Below are positions 35,623-42,863 of a stretch of 64,000 nucleotides of DNA, piece after piece (the first letter of the stretch is position 1; every line of letters starts with the position of its first letter). Position numbers and translations under genes: made by a program. Source of the stretch: Actinokineospora fastidiosa. Its GTDB lineage: Bacteria; Actinomycetota; Actinomycetes; Mycobacteriales; Pseudonocardiaceae. A model generated the notes under the pieces. It made no database searches. It had not been told where the DNA came from and saw only the letters and a list, made by a program, of their open reading frames with translations. Location of the stretch: positions 1 through 64,000 of the forward strand of contig NZ_BMRB01000012.1 in the NCBI RefSeq assembly GCF_014648415.1, in the 5' to 3' direction.

Positions 35623-35639
35623 CCTTAACACCGCCTTAA
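35623..35639 (-). promoter_or_regulatory. OmpR-type direct-repeat operator upstream of the Nramp-like gene
   Basis: Minus strand TTAAGG-CGGTG-TTAAGG: two identical hexamers 11 bp apart, one helical turn, as bound by OmpR-family dimers. It overlaps the response-regulator stop and lies ~75-90 bp before the Nramp-like start. Confidence 0.5.
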
Positions 35640-36298
35640 GTCATTCCGCCCAACCGGTACCCGAACCCGCGGACCGTGGCGAGCAGCCCCGGGCGGCCGA
35701 GCTTGGTGCGCAGCGAGGTCAGGTGCACGTCGAGCGAGCGCGAGACCCCGGGCGCCGCGCGCCCCCACACCTCGTCGAGCACCTGCTCGCGGCTCACCGC
35801 CACGCCCGCCCGCCGGGCCAGCACCGCGAGGATGTCGAACTCCTTGGCGGTCAGCGCGACCTCCGCGCCCGCGACCGTCACCCGCCGGGCGTCCAGCTCC
35901 ACCCGCACGTCGCCGACCTCGACCGCCGTGCGCGCCGCCGTCGGGCCCAGCGCCCGGCGCGCGACGGCGTCGATGCGCGCCAGCAGCTCCCGCAGCCGGA
36001 CCGGCTTCACCAGGTAGTCGTCGGCGCCCAGGTGCAGCCCGCGCACCACGTCCCGCTCGGCGCCGAGCGCGGTCAGCACGAGCACCGAGACGTCGGACGC
36101 GCGGCGCAGGTCCCGCAGCACGTCGAGCCCGTCGCCGTCGGGAAGCACGAGGTCGAGCAGCACGAGGTCGACCTCGCACCGCAGCTCCGCCACCTCCGCT
36201 GCCGTCGCCACCCGCAGCACGCCGTGCCCGCGCGCCCGCAGGGCGTCCACGACCGCCGCGGCCACGCCAGGGTCGTCCTCGACCACCAGGATGCGCAT
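35636..36298 (-). CDS. OmpR/PhoB-family response regulator
   Basis: A 220-residue regulator. The receiver (1-115) begins MRILVVEDD, with the phospho-acceptor Asp in VLLDLVLPDGDG near 50, LTALG near 78 and the DDYLVKP lysine near 100. The winged helix (~130-218) includes LTAKEFDILAVL and the RGFGYRL ending. Start 36298 is chosen because it gives the canonical receiver N-terminus. Genes for the Nramp-like transporter, its kinase and the TAXI protein follow on the same strand. It probably binds the TTAAGG repeat at its own 3' end. Confidence 0.93.
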   Translation of the reverse strand: MRILVVEDDPGVAAAVVDALRARGHGVLRVATAAEVAELRCEVDLVLLDLVLPDGDGLDVLRDLRRASDVSVLVLTALGAERDVVRGLHLGADDYLVKPVRLRELLARIDAVARRALGPTAARTAVEVGDVRVELDARRVTVAGAEVALTAKEFDILAVLARRAGVAVSREQVLDEVWGRAAPGVSRSLDVHLTSLRTKLGRPGLLATVRGFGYRLGGMT

Positions 36299-36377
36299 CC
36301 CCCCATCATGCCGACGGGGGCAACCCCGAGCGCTCACCCACCCGGCGCCTGGTTCCCGACGAGCGGACGGGGGAGCC

Positions 36378-39353
36378 TCACTCCTCTATGGACACCGTCC
36401 CGGCCGACAGGGCGGCGCGGACCTCGTCGGCCTCCGGGACGCCGAGGTCGGCGTAGATCTCCAGCGCCCGCCGCCAGTGCGCGCGGTCGTCGCGGCCGAG
36501 CGCGGCGCCGATGCCGTGGTGGGCGCGTCCCTGCTGGTACCGGTCGGGGATGGCCAGCGCGAGGTCGAGGGCGGCGCGGTGCGCGGCAAGCGCCTCCTCC
36601 GGGTCGCCGACGGCGAGGTGGACCGTGCCCAGGTCGTTGAGGACCGTGCACTCCTCGCAGCGGTCGCCGACCTCGCGCGCGATGGCCAGCGCCTGCCGCA
36701 GGTGGGCCAGCGCCGTGTCGTGGTCGCCCAGGGCGTTGTGGACCATGCCGAGGTTGGCGAGCACCTGCCCTTCCCGCTCGCGGTCGCCGAGGTCGCGCAT
36801 CAACGCCAGCGCGGTCTGCTGGGCGGCCGTCGCCTCGGCGTGGTCACCCATGCGGGTGTGGATGATGCCGATGTGGATCAGGGTCGCGCCCTCGAGCCAG
36901 CGGTCGCCGAGCTCGCGGATCAGGGCCAGGGCGCGGGCGCAGTGGTCGAGGGCCTCGGGGTAGCGGCCGATCCGCTCGTAGGCCAGGCCGAGGTTGCTCA
37001 GCGTCGTCGCCTCGCCGCGCCGGTCGCCGAGGGCGAGACACAGGTCCAGGTCGCGCCGGTGGTGCTCGATCGCCTCCGGGTACCGGTCGGTCTGGTAGAA
37101 GATCAGGCCCATGTTCCCGAGCACCGCGGCCTCGCCGCGCTGGTCGCCGATCGCCCGGTAGAGGTCGAGCGCCCGCTGGTAGTGCTCCAGCGCCTCCGGG
37201 AACCGGCGCGCCTGCCACTGCGCGGTGCCCAGCGCCTTCAGCGTGACGGCCTGCGCGGACCGGTCGCCCAGCGCGGTCGCCGCGGTCATGGCGAGGTGGT
37301 GGGTGGTGATCCAGTCGTGCAGGTGGCCGCGCTGGAAGTAGAACCGCCACAGCGCCATCGGGAGCTGCCAGGCGTGCTTGTGCCATTCGTGTTCGGCGGC
37401 GTGCCGCACGACCTCGGCGAGGTTCGCCCGCTCGCTGTCCAACCAGGACAGTGCGGCGGCCCGGTCGGCCAGCGCCGGGGCGTGGTCGGGGGGACGGGTC
37501 GGCTCCACGGGGTGCGCGTGCGGACCCAGGTGCTCGGTGGCCGCGGCGGCGGTGTGCAGGTGGTAGTCGAACAGCCGGGTCAGGGCCGCGGTCAGCTCGG
37601 GCTCCGGGATGCTCTGGCGGGCCAGCGCCCCGGCGTGGTGGCGGAGCAGGTCGTGGAAGCGGTACCGGCCGGGCGCGGGTTCCGCCAGCAGGTGGACGTC
37701 GACCAGGGCCTCCAGCATCCGGTCGGCGTCCTCCGGCCGCGCGCCCGCCAGCGCGGCGGCGGCGTGGACGTCGAAGTCCGGGCAGGGCGAGATGCCCAGC
37801 AGGCGGTACAGCCGCCCCTGGTCGGGCGGGAGCTGGCGGTAGGACAGCTCGAACATCGCGGCGACACCGCGGTCGTCGGCGTCCAGTTCCGATAATCGCT
37901 GGTGCCCCAGCGCCAGCCGGTCGGCGAGGTGGCGCACGGACCAGGTCGGGCGGCTGCGGAGCCTGCCCGCGGCCACCCGGATGGCCAGCGGGAGCCGCCC
38001 GCACAGCCGGACGACCTCGGCCACGGCGTCGGGTTCGCGCTCGGCCCGCTCGGCGCCCACGATCCGGCCAAACAGCGCCACCGCGTCCGCGGTCGGCAGC
38101 ACGTCCAGGGACAGGACCCGGGCGGCGGGCAGGTCGATCAGGCTGCGCCTGCTGGTGATGAGCGTCAGGCAGCCCGCGCCGCCCGGGAGCAGCGGACGGA
38201 CCTGCGCGCTGTCGGCCGCGTCGTCGAGCACCACGAGCATCCGGCGGTCGGCCACCTCCGCGCGCCACAGCGCCGAGCGCTCGGCCTGGTCCGGCGGGAT
38301 GCGGTCGGCGGGGACGTCGATCGCGCGCAGCAGGGTCTCCAGGGCGTGCATGGGATCGGTCGCCATCCCGTCGGGCACGTGGCCGCGCAGGTCGACGAAC
38401 AGCTGCCCGTCGGGATACCGGGCGGCCAGCCGGTGGGCCACGTGCACGGCCAGGCTCGTCTTGCCGATGCCCGCCATGCCGTCGATCGTCTCGATCACCA
38501 TGGCCGTGCCCGCCGGGTCGTCCGGGATGGCGGCGAGCAGCTCCTCGAGCTCGGCCGTGCGCCCGGTGAAGTCGGCGAGGTCGCCGGGCAGGTCGTTGCG
38601 CCGCGTCCTGGCCACGACGCGGGCGGGGGCGCCGATCTCGCCGCGCAGCATCGACTCGTGCAGCGCGCGCAGCTCCGGGCCGGGGTCGACGCCCAGCTCC
38701 TCGGCGAGCAGCCCGCGCACCTGCTCGAAGTGGCCCAGCGCCTCGGCCTGGCGGCCCGCCCGGCACAGGGCCAGCATGAGCTGGCAGGCCAGCCGCTCGT
38801 CCAGCGGGTGCTCGGCCGCGGCCACCAGCAGGTCGGGGAGCACGGCGGCGTGCTCGCCCTCGGCGAGCGCGGCGTCGTTGCGGTCCAGCATCGCGGTGAA
38901 CCGCTCCCGCGCCAGCGTCTCCCGCAGCCCCGCGAGCCACGGCGTGTCGAGGGCGCCGAACGGCTCGCCGCGCCAGAGCCCCAGCGCCTCGTCGAAGAGG
39001 GCGGTCGCGCCATCGGCGGCGCGGGCCCGGCACACCAGGGCGCGGAACCGGTGCAGGTCGACAGCGTCCGGGTCGACGATGAGCGCGTACCCGCCGCGGC
39101 GGCGCTCCACGGTCACCTCGTCCTCCGGCAGCACCCGCCGCAGGCGCGACAGGTAGCTGTAGAGGGTGTCGCGCCCGCGCAGCGGCGGCTCCGCGCCCCA
39201 CGCGCGGTCGAGGAGGGCGTCGACCGAGACCACCCGGTTGGCCTCGACCAACAGCGTGACGAACACGCACTGCTGCCTCGCGTGGCCCAGGTCGATCGGT
39301 CCGCCGTCGGCGACCGCCTCGACCGGGCCGAGCACCCGAAACAGCACTCCCAT
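36378..39353 (-). CDS. Second AfsR-like SARP regulator (SARP-NB-ARC-TPR)
   Basis: A 991-residue protein with the same plan as the 21903-24851 gene: winged helix (VLGPVEAV start, LDRAWGAEPP, YLSRLRRVLPE), BTAD domain to ~250, NB-ARC with Walker A GMAGIGKTSL near 295 and VVLDDAA near 375. Its C-terminus has many ~40-residue TPRs with near-identical GDRxGEAxxLxNLGLxY cores (~690-960). Similar DNA repeats across the TPR region make it prone to recombination. GGGAAGGG precedes the ATG at 39353. It is far from the terpenoid genes and has no obvious target here; the adjacent mini-ORFs at 39551-39840 are transcribed away from it. Confidence 0.92.
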   Translation of the reverse strand: MGVLFRVLGPVEAVADGGPIDLGHARQQCVFVTLLVEANRVVSVDALLDRAWGAEPPLRGRDTLYSYLSRLRRVLPEDEVTVERRRGGYALIVDPDAVDLHRFRALVCRARAADGATALFDEALGLWRGEPFGALDTPWLAGLRETLARERFTAMLDRNDAALAEGEHAAVLPDLLVAAAEHPLDERLACQLMLALCRAGRQAEALGHFEQVRGLLAEELGVDPGPELRALHESMLRGEIGAPARVVARTRRNDLPGDLADFTGRTAELEELLAAIPDDPAGTAMVIETIDGMAGIGKTSLAVHVAHRLAARYPDGQLFVDLRGHVPDGMATDPMHALETLLRAIDVPADRIPPDQAERSALWRAEVADRRMLVVLDDAADSAQVRPLLPGGAGCLTLITSRRSLIDLPAARVLSLDVLPTADAVALFGRIVGAERAEREPDAVAEVVRLCGRLPLAIRVAAGRLRSRPTWSVRHLADRLALGHQRLSELDADDRGVAAMFELSYRQLPPDQGRLYRLLGISPCPDFDVHAAAALAGARPEDADRMLEALVDVHLLAEPAPGRYRFHDLLRHHAGALARQSIPEPELTAALTRLFDYHLHTAAAATEHLGPHAHPVEPTRPPDHAPALADRAAALSWLDSERANLAEVVRHAAEHEWHKHAWQLPMALWRFYFQRGHLHDWITTHHLAMTAATALGDRSAQAVTLKALGTAQWQARRFPEALEHYQRALDLYRAIGDQRGEAAVLGNMGLIFYQTDRYPEAIEHHRRDLDLCLALGDRRGEATTLSNLGLAYERIGRYPEALDHCARALALIRELGDRWLEGATLIHIGIIHTRMGDHAEATAAQQTALALMRDLGDREREGQVLANLGMVHNALGDHDTALAHLRQALAIAREVGDRCEECTVLNDLGTVHLAVGDPEEALAAHRAALDLALAIPDRYQQGRAHHGIGAALGRDDRAHWRRALEIYADLGVPEADEVRAALSAGTVSIEE

Positions 39354-39503
39354 CGCTGACACCCTTCCCGCACGCCGACGGCCTCCCCACCGGAATACCA
39401 GCTTGGGCTGGGGATTCCAGGCCTTTCGCAAGATTCGTCCGCCACGATGTCGGCATGGGTGGCGCAGGCGGGGGACGGCCGTACCGCCATCCGCCGGGGG
39501 AAG

Positions 39504-39534
39504 GGGCCGCGGTGGCGTTCGCCCACCGCGGCCC
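39504..39534 (+). promoter_or_regulatory. Strong 5' hairpin before two coupled mini-ORFs
   Basis: A perfect 12-bp stem (GGGCCGCGGTGG / CCACCGCGGCCC) with a 7-nt loop ends seven bases before the Shine-Dalgarno AGGAGGAGAG. It could be a transcript-stability or attenuation element, or the terminator of a transcript arriving from outside. Confidence 0.55.
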
Positions 39535-39550
39535 GGCGTCAGGAGGAGAG

Positions 39551-39604
39551 ATGGAAGTGCGAGTCCGCAGGCGGCCCTGGACGATGCTCAGCCTGTCGAG
39601 ATGA
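39551..39604 (+). CDS. 17-residue leader-like peptide
   Basis: Starts 0 bases after the strong purine tract AGGAGGAGAG (core GGAGG about 5 nt before ATG) and encodes MEVRVRRRPWTMLSLSR, an arginine-rich peptide. Its TGA overlaps the ATG of the next ORF (ATGA, 39601-39604), as expected for a translationally coupled leader. Too short for homology; called on signals alone. Confidence 0.45.
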   Translation: MEVRVRRRPWTMLSLSR

Positions 39605-39840
39605 CGCACTGCCAGCCGGTGGTGGGCGGTCGTCCGCCCGCCACCGGCTCCGCGTGGCAGCGCGCGATCGCCGTGGTCCTGGTCGTGCTGTCCGGGGTGG
39701 TGCTGGTCGCGTCGACGTGGCCGGGCGCGGTCCGACGGGCCGATGGGGGTGCGCCCGGCCCGTCCCCCGTGGTCCACGGGGCGCACGCGGACTGCCCGTC
39801 AGCGGCGGCCGGGGACCATCTGCGGGTGTTCTCGCCCTAG
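39601..39840 (+). CDS. Small membrane or secreted protein, unknown function (79 aa)
   Basis: A 79-residue protein with one hydrophobic helix (about residues 21-40, AIAVVLVVLSGVVLVAS) followed by a Gly/Pro/Ala-rich tail with one Cys. It has no ribosome site of its own and depends on the 17-residue ORF it overlaps. Its TAG shares the palindrome CTAG (39837-39840) with the stop of the convergent gene. I do not recognise a family. It could be a membrane-anchored regulator or a signal-peptide-bearing micro-protein. Confidence 0.45.
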   Translation: MTHCQPVVGGRPPATGSAWQRAIAVVLVVLSGVVLVASTWPGAVRRADGGAPGPSPVVHGAHADCPSAAAGDHLRVFSP

Positions 39841-40766
39841 ACGCAGCGCCATAGGCCGCTGCGGGTGGCGCTGCTGACGCGGTAATCGCTCACGATGGCG
39901 TTGTCGTCGGTGATGTCCAGGACGTGGCTGCGCGCGGGCGCGGGTGACGTCACGTGCTCGACACCGCCGTTGTGCCAGACCGCCACGGTGCCCGCGGTGT
40001 GGACGCCGACGATGGCGCCCGCCGCGTTCATCCCGGTGGGGATGCCGTCGGGGACGCGCCGCACGATCCGGCCGGTCAGGTCCCACTCGACGATGGTGTA
40101 GGGGCTGGCGGCGCCCTGGTAGCCGACGATGCGGCCGTCCTCGTAGGCGGACGGCAGGCCGCCTTGCAGCTGCCAGGAGGTCCCGTCGGCGTTCACCACC
40201 CGACCGGTGGACAGCACCACCCGGCCCGCGTCATCGATCCCGCGCGGCGACGCCTCACCGAGGTCGACGTACCCGCCCGGGGCGTCGACCGGCCACCGCA
40301 GGGTGTTGACCTGGGCGCCGCCGAAGAACAGCCTGCTGAAACCGGCCACGTCGCCCGCCCGGTTGATGTCGGTGGGCACCGACACCCAGCTGCCCCGACC
40401 CGGGAGGAACTGGTAGACGCCGTCGGCGTACCGCCACGCGGTGTGGCTGCCGTCGTTGCCCGCCCACCGGCCCGCGATGACCCCGGAGGCGTTGACCGCT
40501 GCCGGATAGTTCGACCCGGCTCCCTTCCCCGGCGGGGTGGGCAGGACCCGGGGAACACCGTCGCGCCAGACGACGCCTTCCCGGTGATCGGTCTTCCACA
40601 CCGTCCCGACGACCAGCCCCGCACCGGCGTGCGCGGTCGTGCTGGCGTGGGAGTACCCGGCGGGAGCGGGCAACTCGGTCACCGTCCACGCGCACCCCGC
40701 CGCCACTGCCGTCCGCGGAGCCGCGATCAGCCCGAGCGCCATGACCACCACCGCGATCAGCTTCAT
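39837..40766 (-). CDS. Secreted HAF-repeat/propeller-like protein, unknown function
   Basis: A 309-residue exported protein. A signal peptide ends at AVA-A near residue 22. The mature part contains repeated blocks with NxxGxxxG cores: VNASGVIAG, INRAGDVAG, IDDAGRVV, MNAAGAIVG and ITDDNAIV, spaced ~40-60 residues and each followed by a Trp-containing strand. This resembles HAF/propeller repeat proteins. Only weak ribosome signals precede the ATG at 40766; an upstream in-frame start at 40805 would add 13 residues and spoil the signal peptide. No enzymatic motif seen. Confidence 0.7.
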   Translation of the reverse strand: MKLIAVVVMALGLIAAPRTAVAAGCAWTVTELPAPAGYSHASTTAHAGAGLVVGTVWKTDHREGVVWRDGVPRVLPTPPGKGAGSNYPAAVNASGVIAGRWAGNDGSHTAWRYADGVYQFLPGRGSWVSVPTDINRAGDVAGFSRLFFGGAQVNTLRWPVDAPGGYVDLGEASPRGIDDAGRVVLSTGRVVNADGTSWQLQGGLPSAYEDGRIVGYQGAASPYTIVEWDLTGRIVRRVPDGIPTGMNAAGAIVGVHTAGTVAVWHNGGVEHVTSPAPARSHVLDITDDNAIVSDYRVSSATRSGLWRCV

Positions 40767-40882
40767 ACCCGGCACGCTGCCACCCCCGGTTGACGCGTCC
40801 GGCACATCCGCCTGATGTCCACCGGTCGGCGTTGTCGGTGGCGCCCTCTACGCTGGCCCGCGAGCGACCGATGTGAGGGGAC

Positions 40883-41239
40883 ATGCCTGCGACCAGCGCC
40901 GACTTCCAGTTGATGGTGGACTCGCTCGTCGACGTCGAGTGTCGGCAGGGCGGGGAGTACACCTCCTACAGCGTCCGCGGCAGGCGGTTCGGGTACTACT
41001 GGCCGCGCACGCAGACCGTGGGGCTGAAGCAGACCCTGTCCGAGCAGCGGGCGCTGGTGTTCGAGCGGCCCGACGTGTTCGAGGAGCAGTTCACCTCCGG
41101 CGGCTTCGGCTGGGTCGTCGTCCACCTCGACCGGGTCGAGACCGACGAACTGCACGAGCTGGTCTACGAGGCGTGGCGGCTCTCCGCGCCCGAGGACCTG
41201 GCGGACGCCTCACCGCCGCCCTGGGAACAGGCATCCTGA
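40883..41239 (+). CDS. MmcQ/YjbR-like protein
   Basis: A 118-residue single-domain protein with the YjbR/CyaY-like fold pattern: GGEYTSYSVRGRRFGYYW near 23-40, SEQRALV, and GWVVVHLDRVETDELHELVYEAWRL near 76-100. Family members bind nucleic acids or are uncharacterised. GAGGGGAC precedes the ATG. Its 3' end appears again, diverged and out of context, at 41264-41316 just before the MerR gene. Confidence 0.8.
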   Translation: MPATSADFQLMVDSLVDVECRQGGEYTSYSVRGRRFGYYWPRTQTVGLKQTLSEQRALVFERPDVFEEQFTSGGFGWVVVHLDRVETDELHELVYEAWRLSAPEDLADASPPPWEQAS

Positions 41240-41241
41240 TC
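41189..41241 (+). repeat. Tandem duplication, copy 1: 3' end of the YjbR-like gene
   Basis: Encodes the last ~17 residues (PEDLADASPPPW...) and stop of the YjbR-like gene. An imperfect copy follows 75 bp further on. Confidence 0.65.
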
Positions 41242-41263
41242 CAGTGAGCCGAGGCCGTCTCAG

Positions 41264-41316
41264 CCCGAGGAGCTGGCGGACGCGTCGCTGCCGCCGTGGA
41301 GCGGGCATCCTGATCG
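41264..41316 (+). repeat. Tandem duplication, copy 2: orphan YjbR-like gene end
   Basis: CCCGAGGAGCTGGCGGACGC... can be read as PEELADASLPPW... then stop, matching copy 1 with a few changes. It lies between the YjbR-like stop and the MerR start, and so is a gene-end remnant. Confidence 0.65.
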
Positions 41317-41317
41317 G

Positions 41318-41671
41318 GTGACCGAGACCCTCCCACCCAGCGAGGCCGCCCGCCGCACCGGCCTCACCCTCGACGCGCTGCGCTACTACGAGCGCGAGGG
41401 CCTGATCGGCCCCATCGGCCGCACCGCGGGCGGCACCCGCCGCTACACCCCCGACGACGTCGCCTGGATCGGCATCGTCACCTGCCTCCGCGACGCGGGC
41501 CTCGGCATCGACGAGCTCCGCCGGTTCACCACGCTCCTCAGAGGCGAGCACGAACCAGCCGACCGCGTCGCCTTCCTCCGCCGCAGACACGCCGAACTGG
41601 CCGACCAACTCGCCCGCACCCAGGCGGCCATGAAGGTCCTGGAGGACAAGATCGCCTACTACGGAGGCTGA
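41318..41671 (+). CDS. MerR-family transcriptional regulator
   Basis: A 117-residue MerR protein. The N-terminal winged helix (PPSEAARRTGLTLDALRYYEREGLI at ~6-30, then GGTRRYTPDDVAWI) is canonical, followed by a short coiled-coil helix ending KIAYYGG. There is no sensor domain or cysteine cluster, so it belongs to the small-molecule or redox-insensitive subgroup that often controls an adjacent aldo-keto reductase. It starts with GTG at 41318. It is convergent with such a reductase whose promoter has the MerR-type 19-bp spacer, and is its likely regulator. Confidence 0.9.
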   Translation: MTETLPPSEAARRTGLTLDALRYYEREGLIGPIGRTAGGTRRYTPDDVAWIGIVTCLRDAGLGIDELRRFTTLLRGEHEPADRVAFLRRRHAELADQLARTQAAMKVLEDKIAYYGG

Positions 41672-41790
41672 CGACCACTCGAACTCGGCCAACTCGGTGC
41701 TCGTCAACGACCCGAACACCGTCGCGCTCGTGTTCCTCCACGTTCTGGCGTGTCGTCCGGGTGCCTCCGGGTGCCCGGGGCGGGCATCGT
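41640..41790 (-). pseudogene. Remnant of an aldo-keto reductase C-terminus (duplicated junction)
   Basis: On the minus strand this stretch reads FGSLTSTELAEFEWSSAS... and VVGDLVL, clearly matching FGPLTNAELAEIDRLSAP and VAGDLVR at the end of the adjacent reductase. The same bases on the plus strand include the MerR 3' end (DKIAYYGG, stop), while the reductase end carries a matching DEIACDGG, stop. The two copies are offset by exactly 180 bp. It is a tandem duplication of an ancestral overlapping MerR/reductase junction. Confidence 0.7.
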
Positions 41791-41818
41791 CGCCTTGCCC
41801 CGGGCGGTGATGGTGGTC

Positions 41819-42817
41819 TTAGCGGACGAGATCGCCTGCGACGGGGGCTGACAGCCGGTCGATCTCGGCCAGCTCCGCGTTCGTCAGCGGGCCGAACGCC
41901 ATCGCGCCCGCGTTCTCCTCCGCCTGCCGCACCGTCCGGATGCCTGGGATGGGGATCGTCACCGGGCTGCGTGCCCAGAGCCAGGCCAGCGCTCCCTGGG
42001 CGAGGGTGCGCCCGCCACTCGTCAGCACGTCGCGGATCAGTGACAACCGGGTCAGCCACTGCTCGTTGGGCCTGCCGTCGCGGAAGTAGGCCATCCACTC
42101 CAGCCGCTGCGCCCGGACGTCGTCGTCCGGCAGGCGGTCGCCTGCGCGGAACTTCCCGGTCAGCACGCCCATCCCCAACGGGCTGCGGGCGATGCTCGCC
42201 ATGCCCGTCCGCTCGCACAGGGCGAGCATCTCCGGATCGTCCTGCATGACGTTGAGCGTGTGCTGGATGGCCGCGCAGGTCCCGGTTCCGGCGAAGCGGC
42301 GGGCGCGGTCGACGTCGTCGGTGCTCCACCCGTACGCGCGGATGCTGCCCTCGGCCACCAGGGACTCCAGCGTGTCGCGGACGTCGTCCGCCCGCGCCGG
42401 ATCGAGGTCGCCGACGTGCAGCTGGAACAGGTCGAGGTAGTCGGTGCCGAGCCTGCGCATGCTCGCCTCGCACGACGCGCGCACGTCCTCCGGCTCGACC
42501 GCCACGTCGAGGATCAGCCGCGCGGACTCGTCGATGCGGTGGCCGAACTTCGTCGCCAGCACGGCCTCCGAGCGCCGCCCGGCCAGCGCCCGGCCCAGCA
42601 CCCGCTCGCTGTGCCCGGTCCCGTAGTTGGCGGCGGTGTCGAACAGGGTGACCCCCGCCGCCATCGCCGCGTGGATGGCGCGGACCGACTCGTCGTCGTC
42701 GACCGCGCCCCAGCCGACCTCCAGGTCCCCCAGGCGCATCGGGCCGCCGATGGCCCAGCAGCCCATGCCGAGCGCGCTGACCTCGATCCCGCTGTTCCCC
42801 ACTGTCTTCGTCGTCAT
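41819..42817 (-). CDS. Aldo-keto reductase
   Basis: A 332-residue NADPH-dependent TIM-barrel oxidoreductase. Catalytic residues are visible: Asp and Tyr in FDTAANYGTGHSE (~50-62), Lys in LATKFG (~82) and His in LFQLHVGDLD (~125). The C-terminal cofactor loop IPIPGIRTVRQAEEN is near 290. The ATG at 42817 lies only 8 bases after a good -10, so the mRNA is probably leaderless. Convergent with the MerR gene that likely controls it. Substrate unknown; such pairs often detoxify aldehydes. Confidence 0.92.
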   Translation of the reverse strand: MTTKTVGNSGIEVSALGMGCWAIGGPMRLGDLEVGWGAVDDDESVRAIHAAMAAGVTLFDTAANYGTGHSERVLGRALAGRRSEAVLATKFGHRIDESARLILDVAVEPEDVRASCEASMRRLGTDYLDLFQLHVGDLDPARADDVRDTLESLVAEGSIRAYGWSTDDVDRARRFAGTGTCAAIQHTLNVMQDDPEMLALCERTGMASIARSPLGMGVLTGKFRAGDRLPDDDVRAQRLEWMAYFRDGRPNEQWLTRLSLIRDVLTSGGRTLAQGALAWLWARSPVTIPIPGIRTVRQAEENAGAMAFGPLTNAELAEIDRLSAPVAGDLVR

Positions 42818-42825
42818 GGCGATTG

Positions 42826-42856
42826 ACCGTAGGAACTGGTGCGCGCACCAGATCAA
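42826..42856 (-). promoter_or_regulatory. MerR-type promoter with central palindrome for the aldo-keto reductase
   Basis: Minus strand: -35 TTGATC, 19-bp spacer, -10 TACGGT. The spacer is largely filled by the perfect palindrome CTGGTGCGCGCACCAG (42836-42851). An over-long 19-bp spacer with a dyad is the hallmark of MerR-activated promoters. The predicted transcription start falls at or next to the ATG. Confidence 0.75.
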
Positions 42857-42863
42857 GCCCGAA

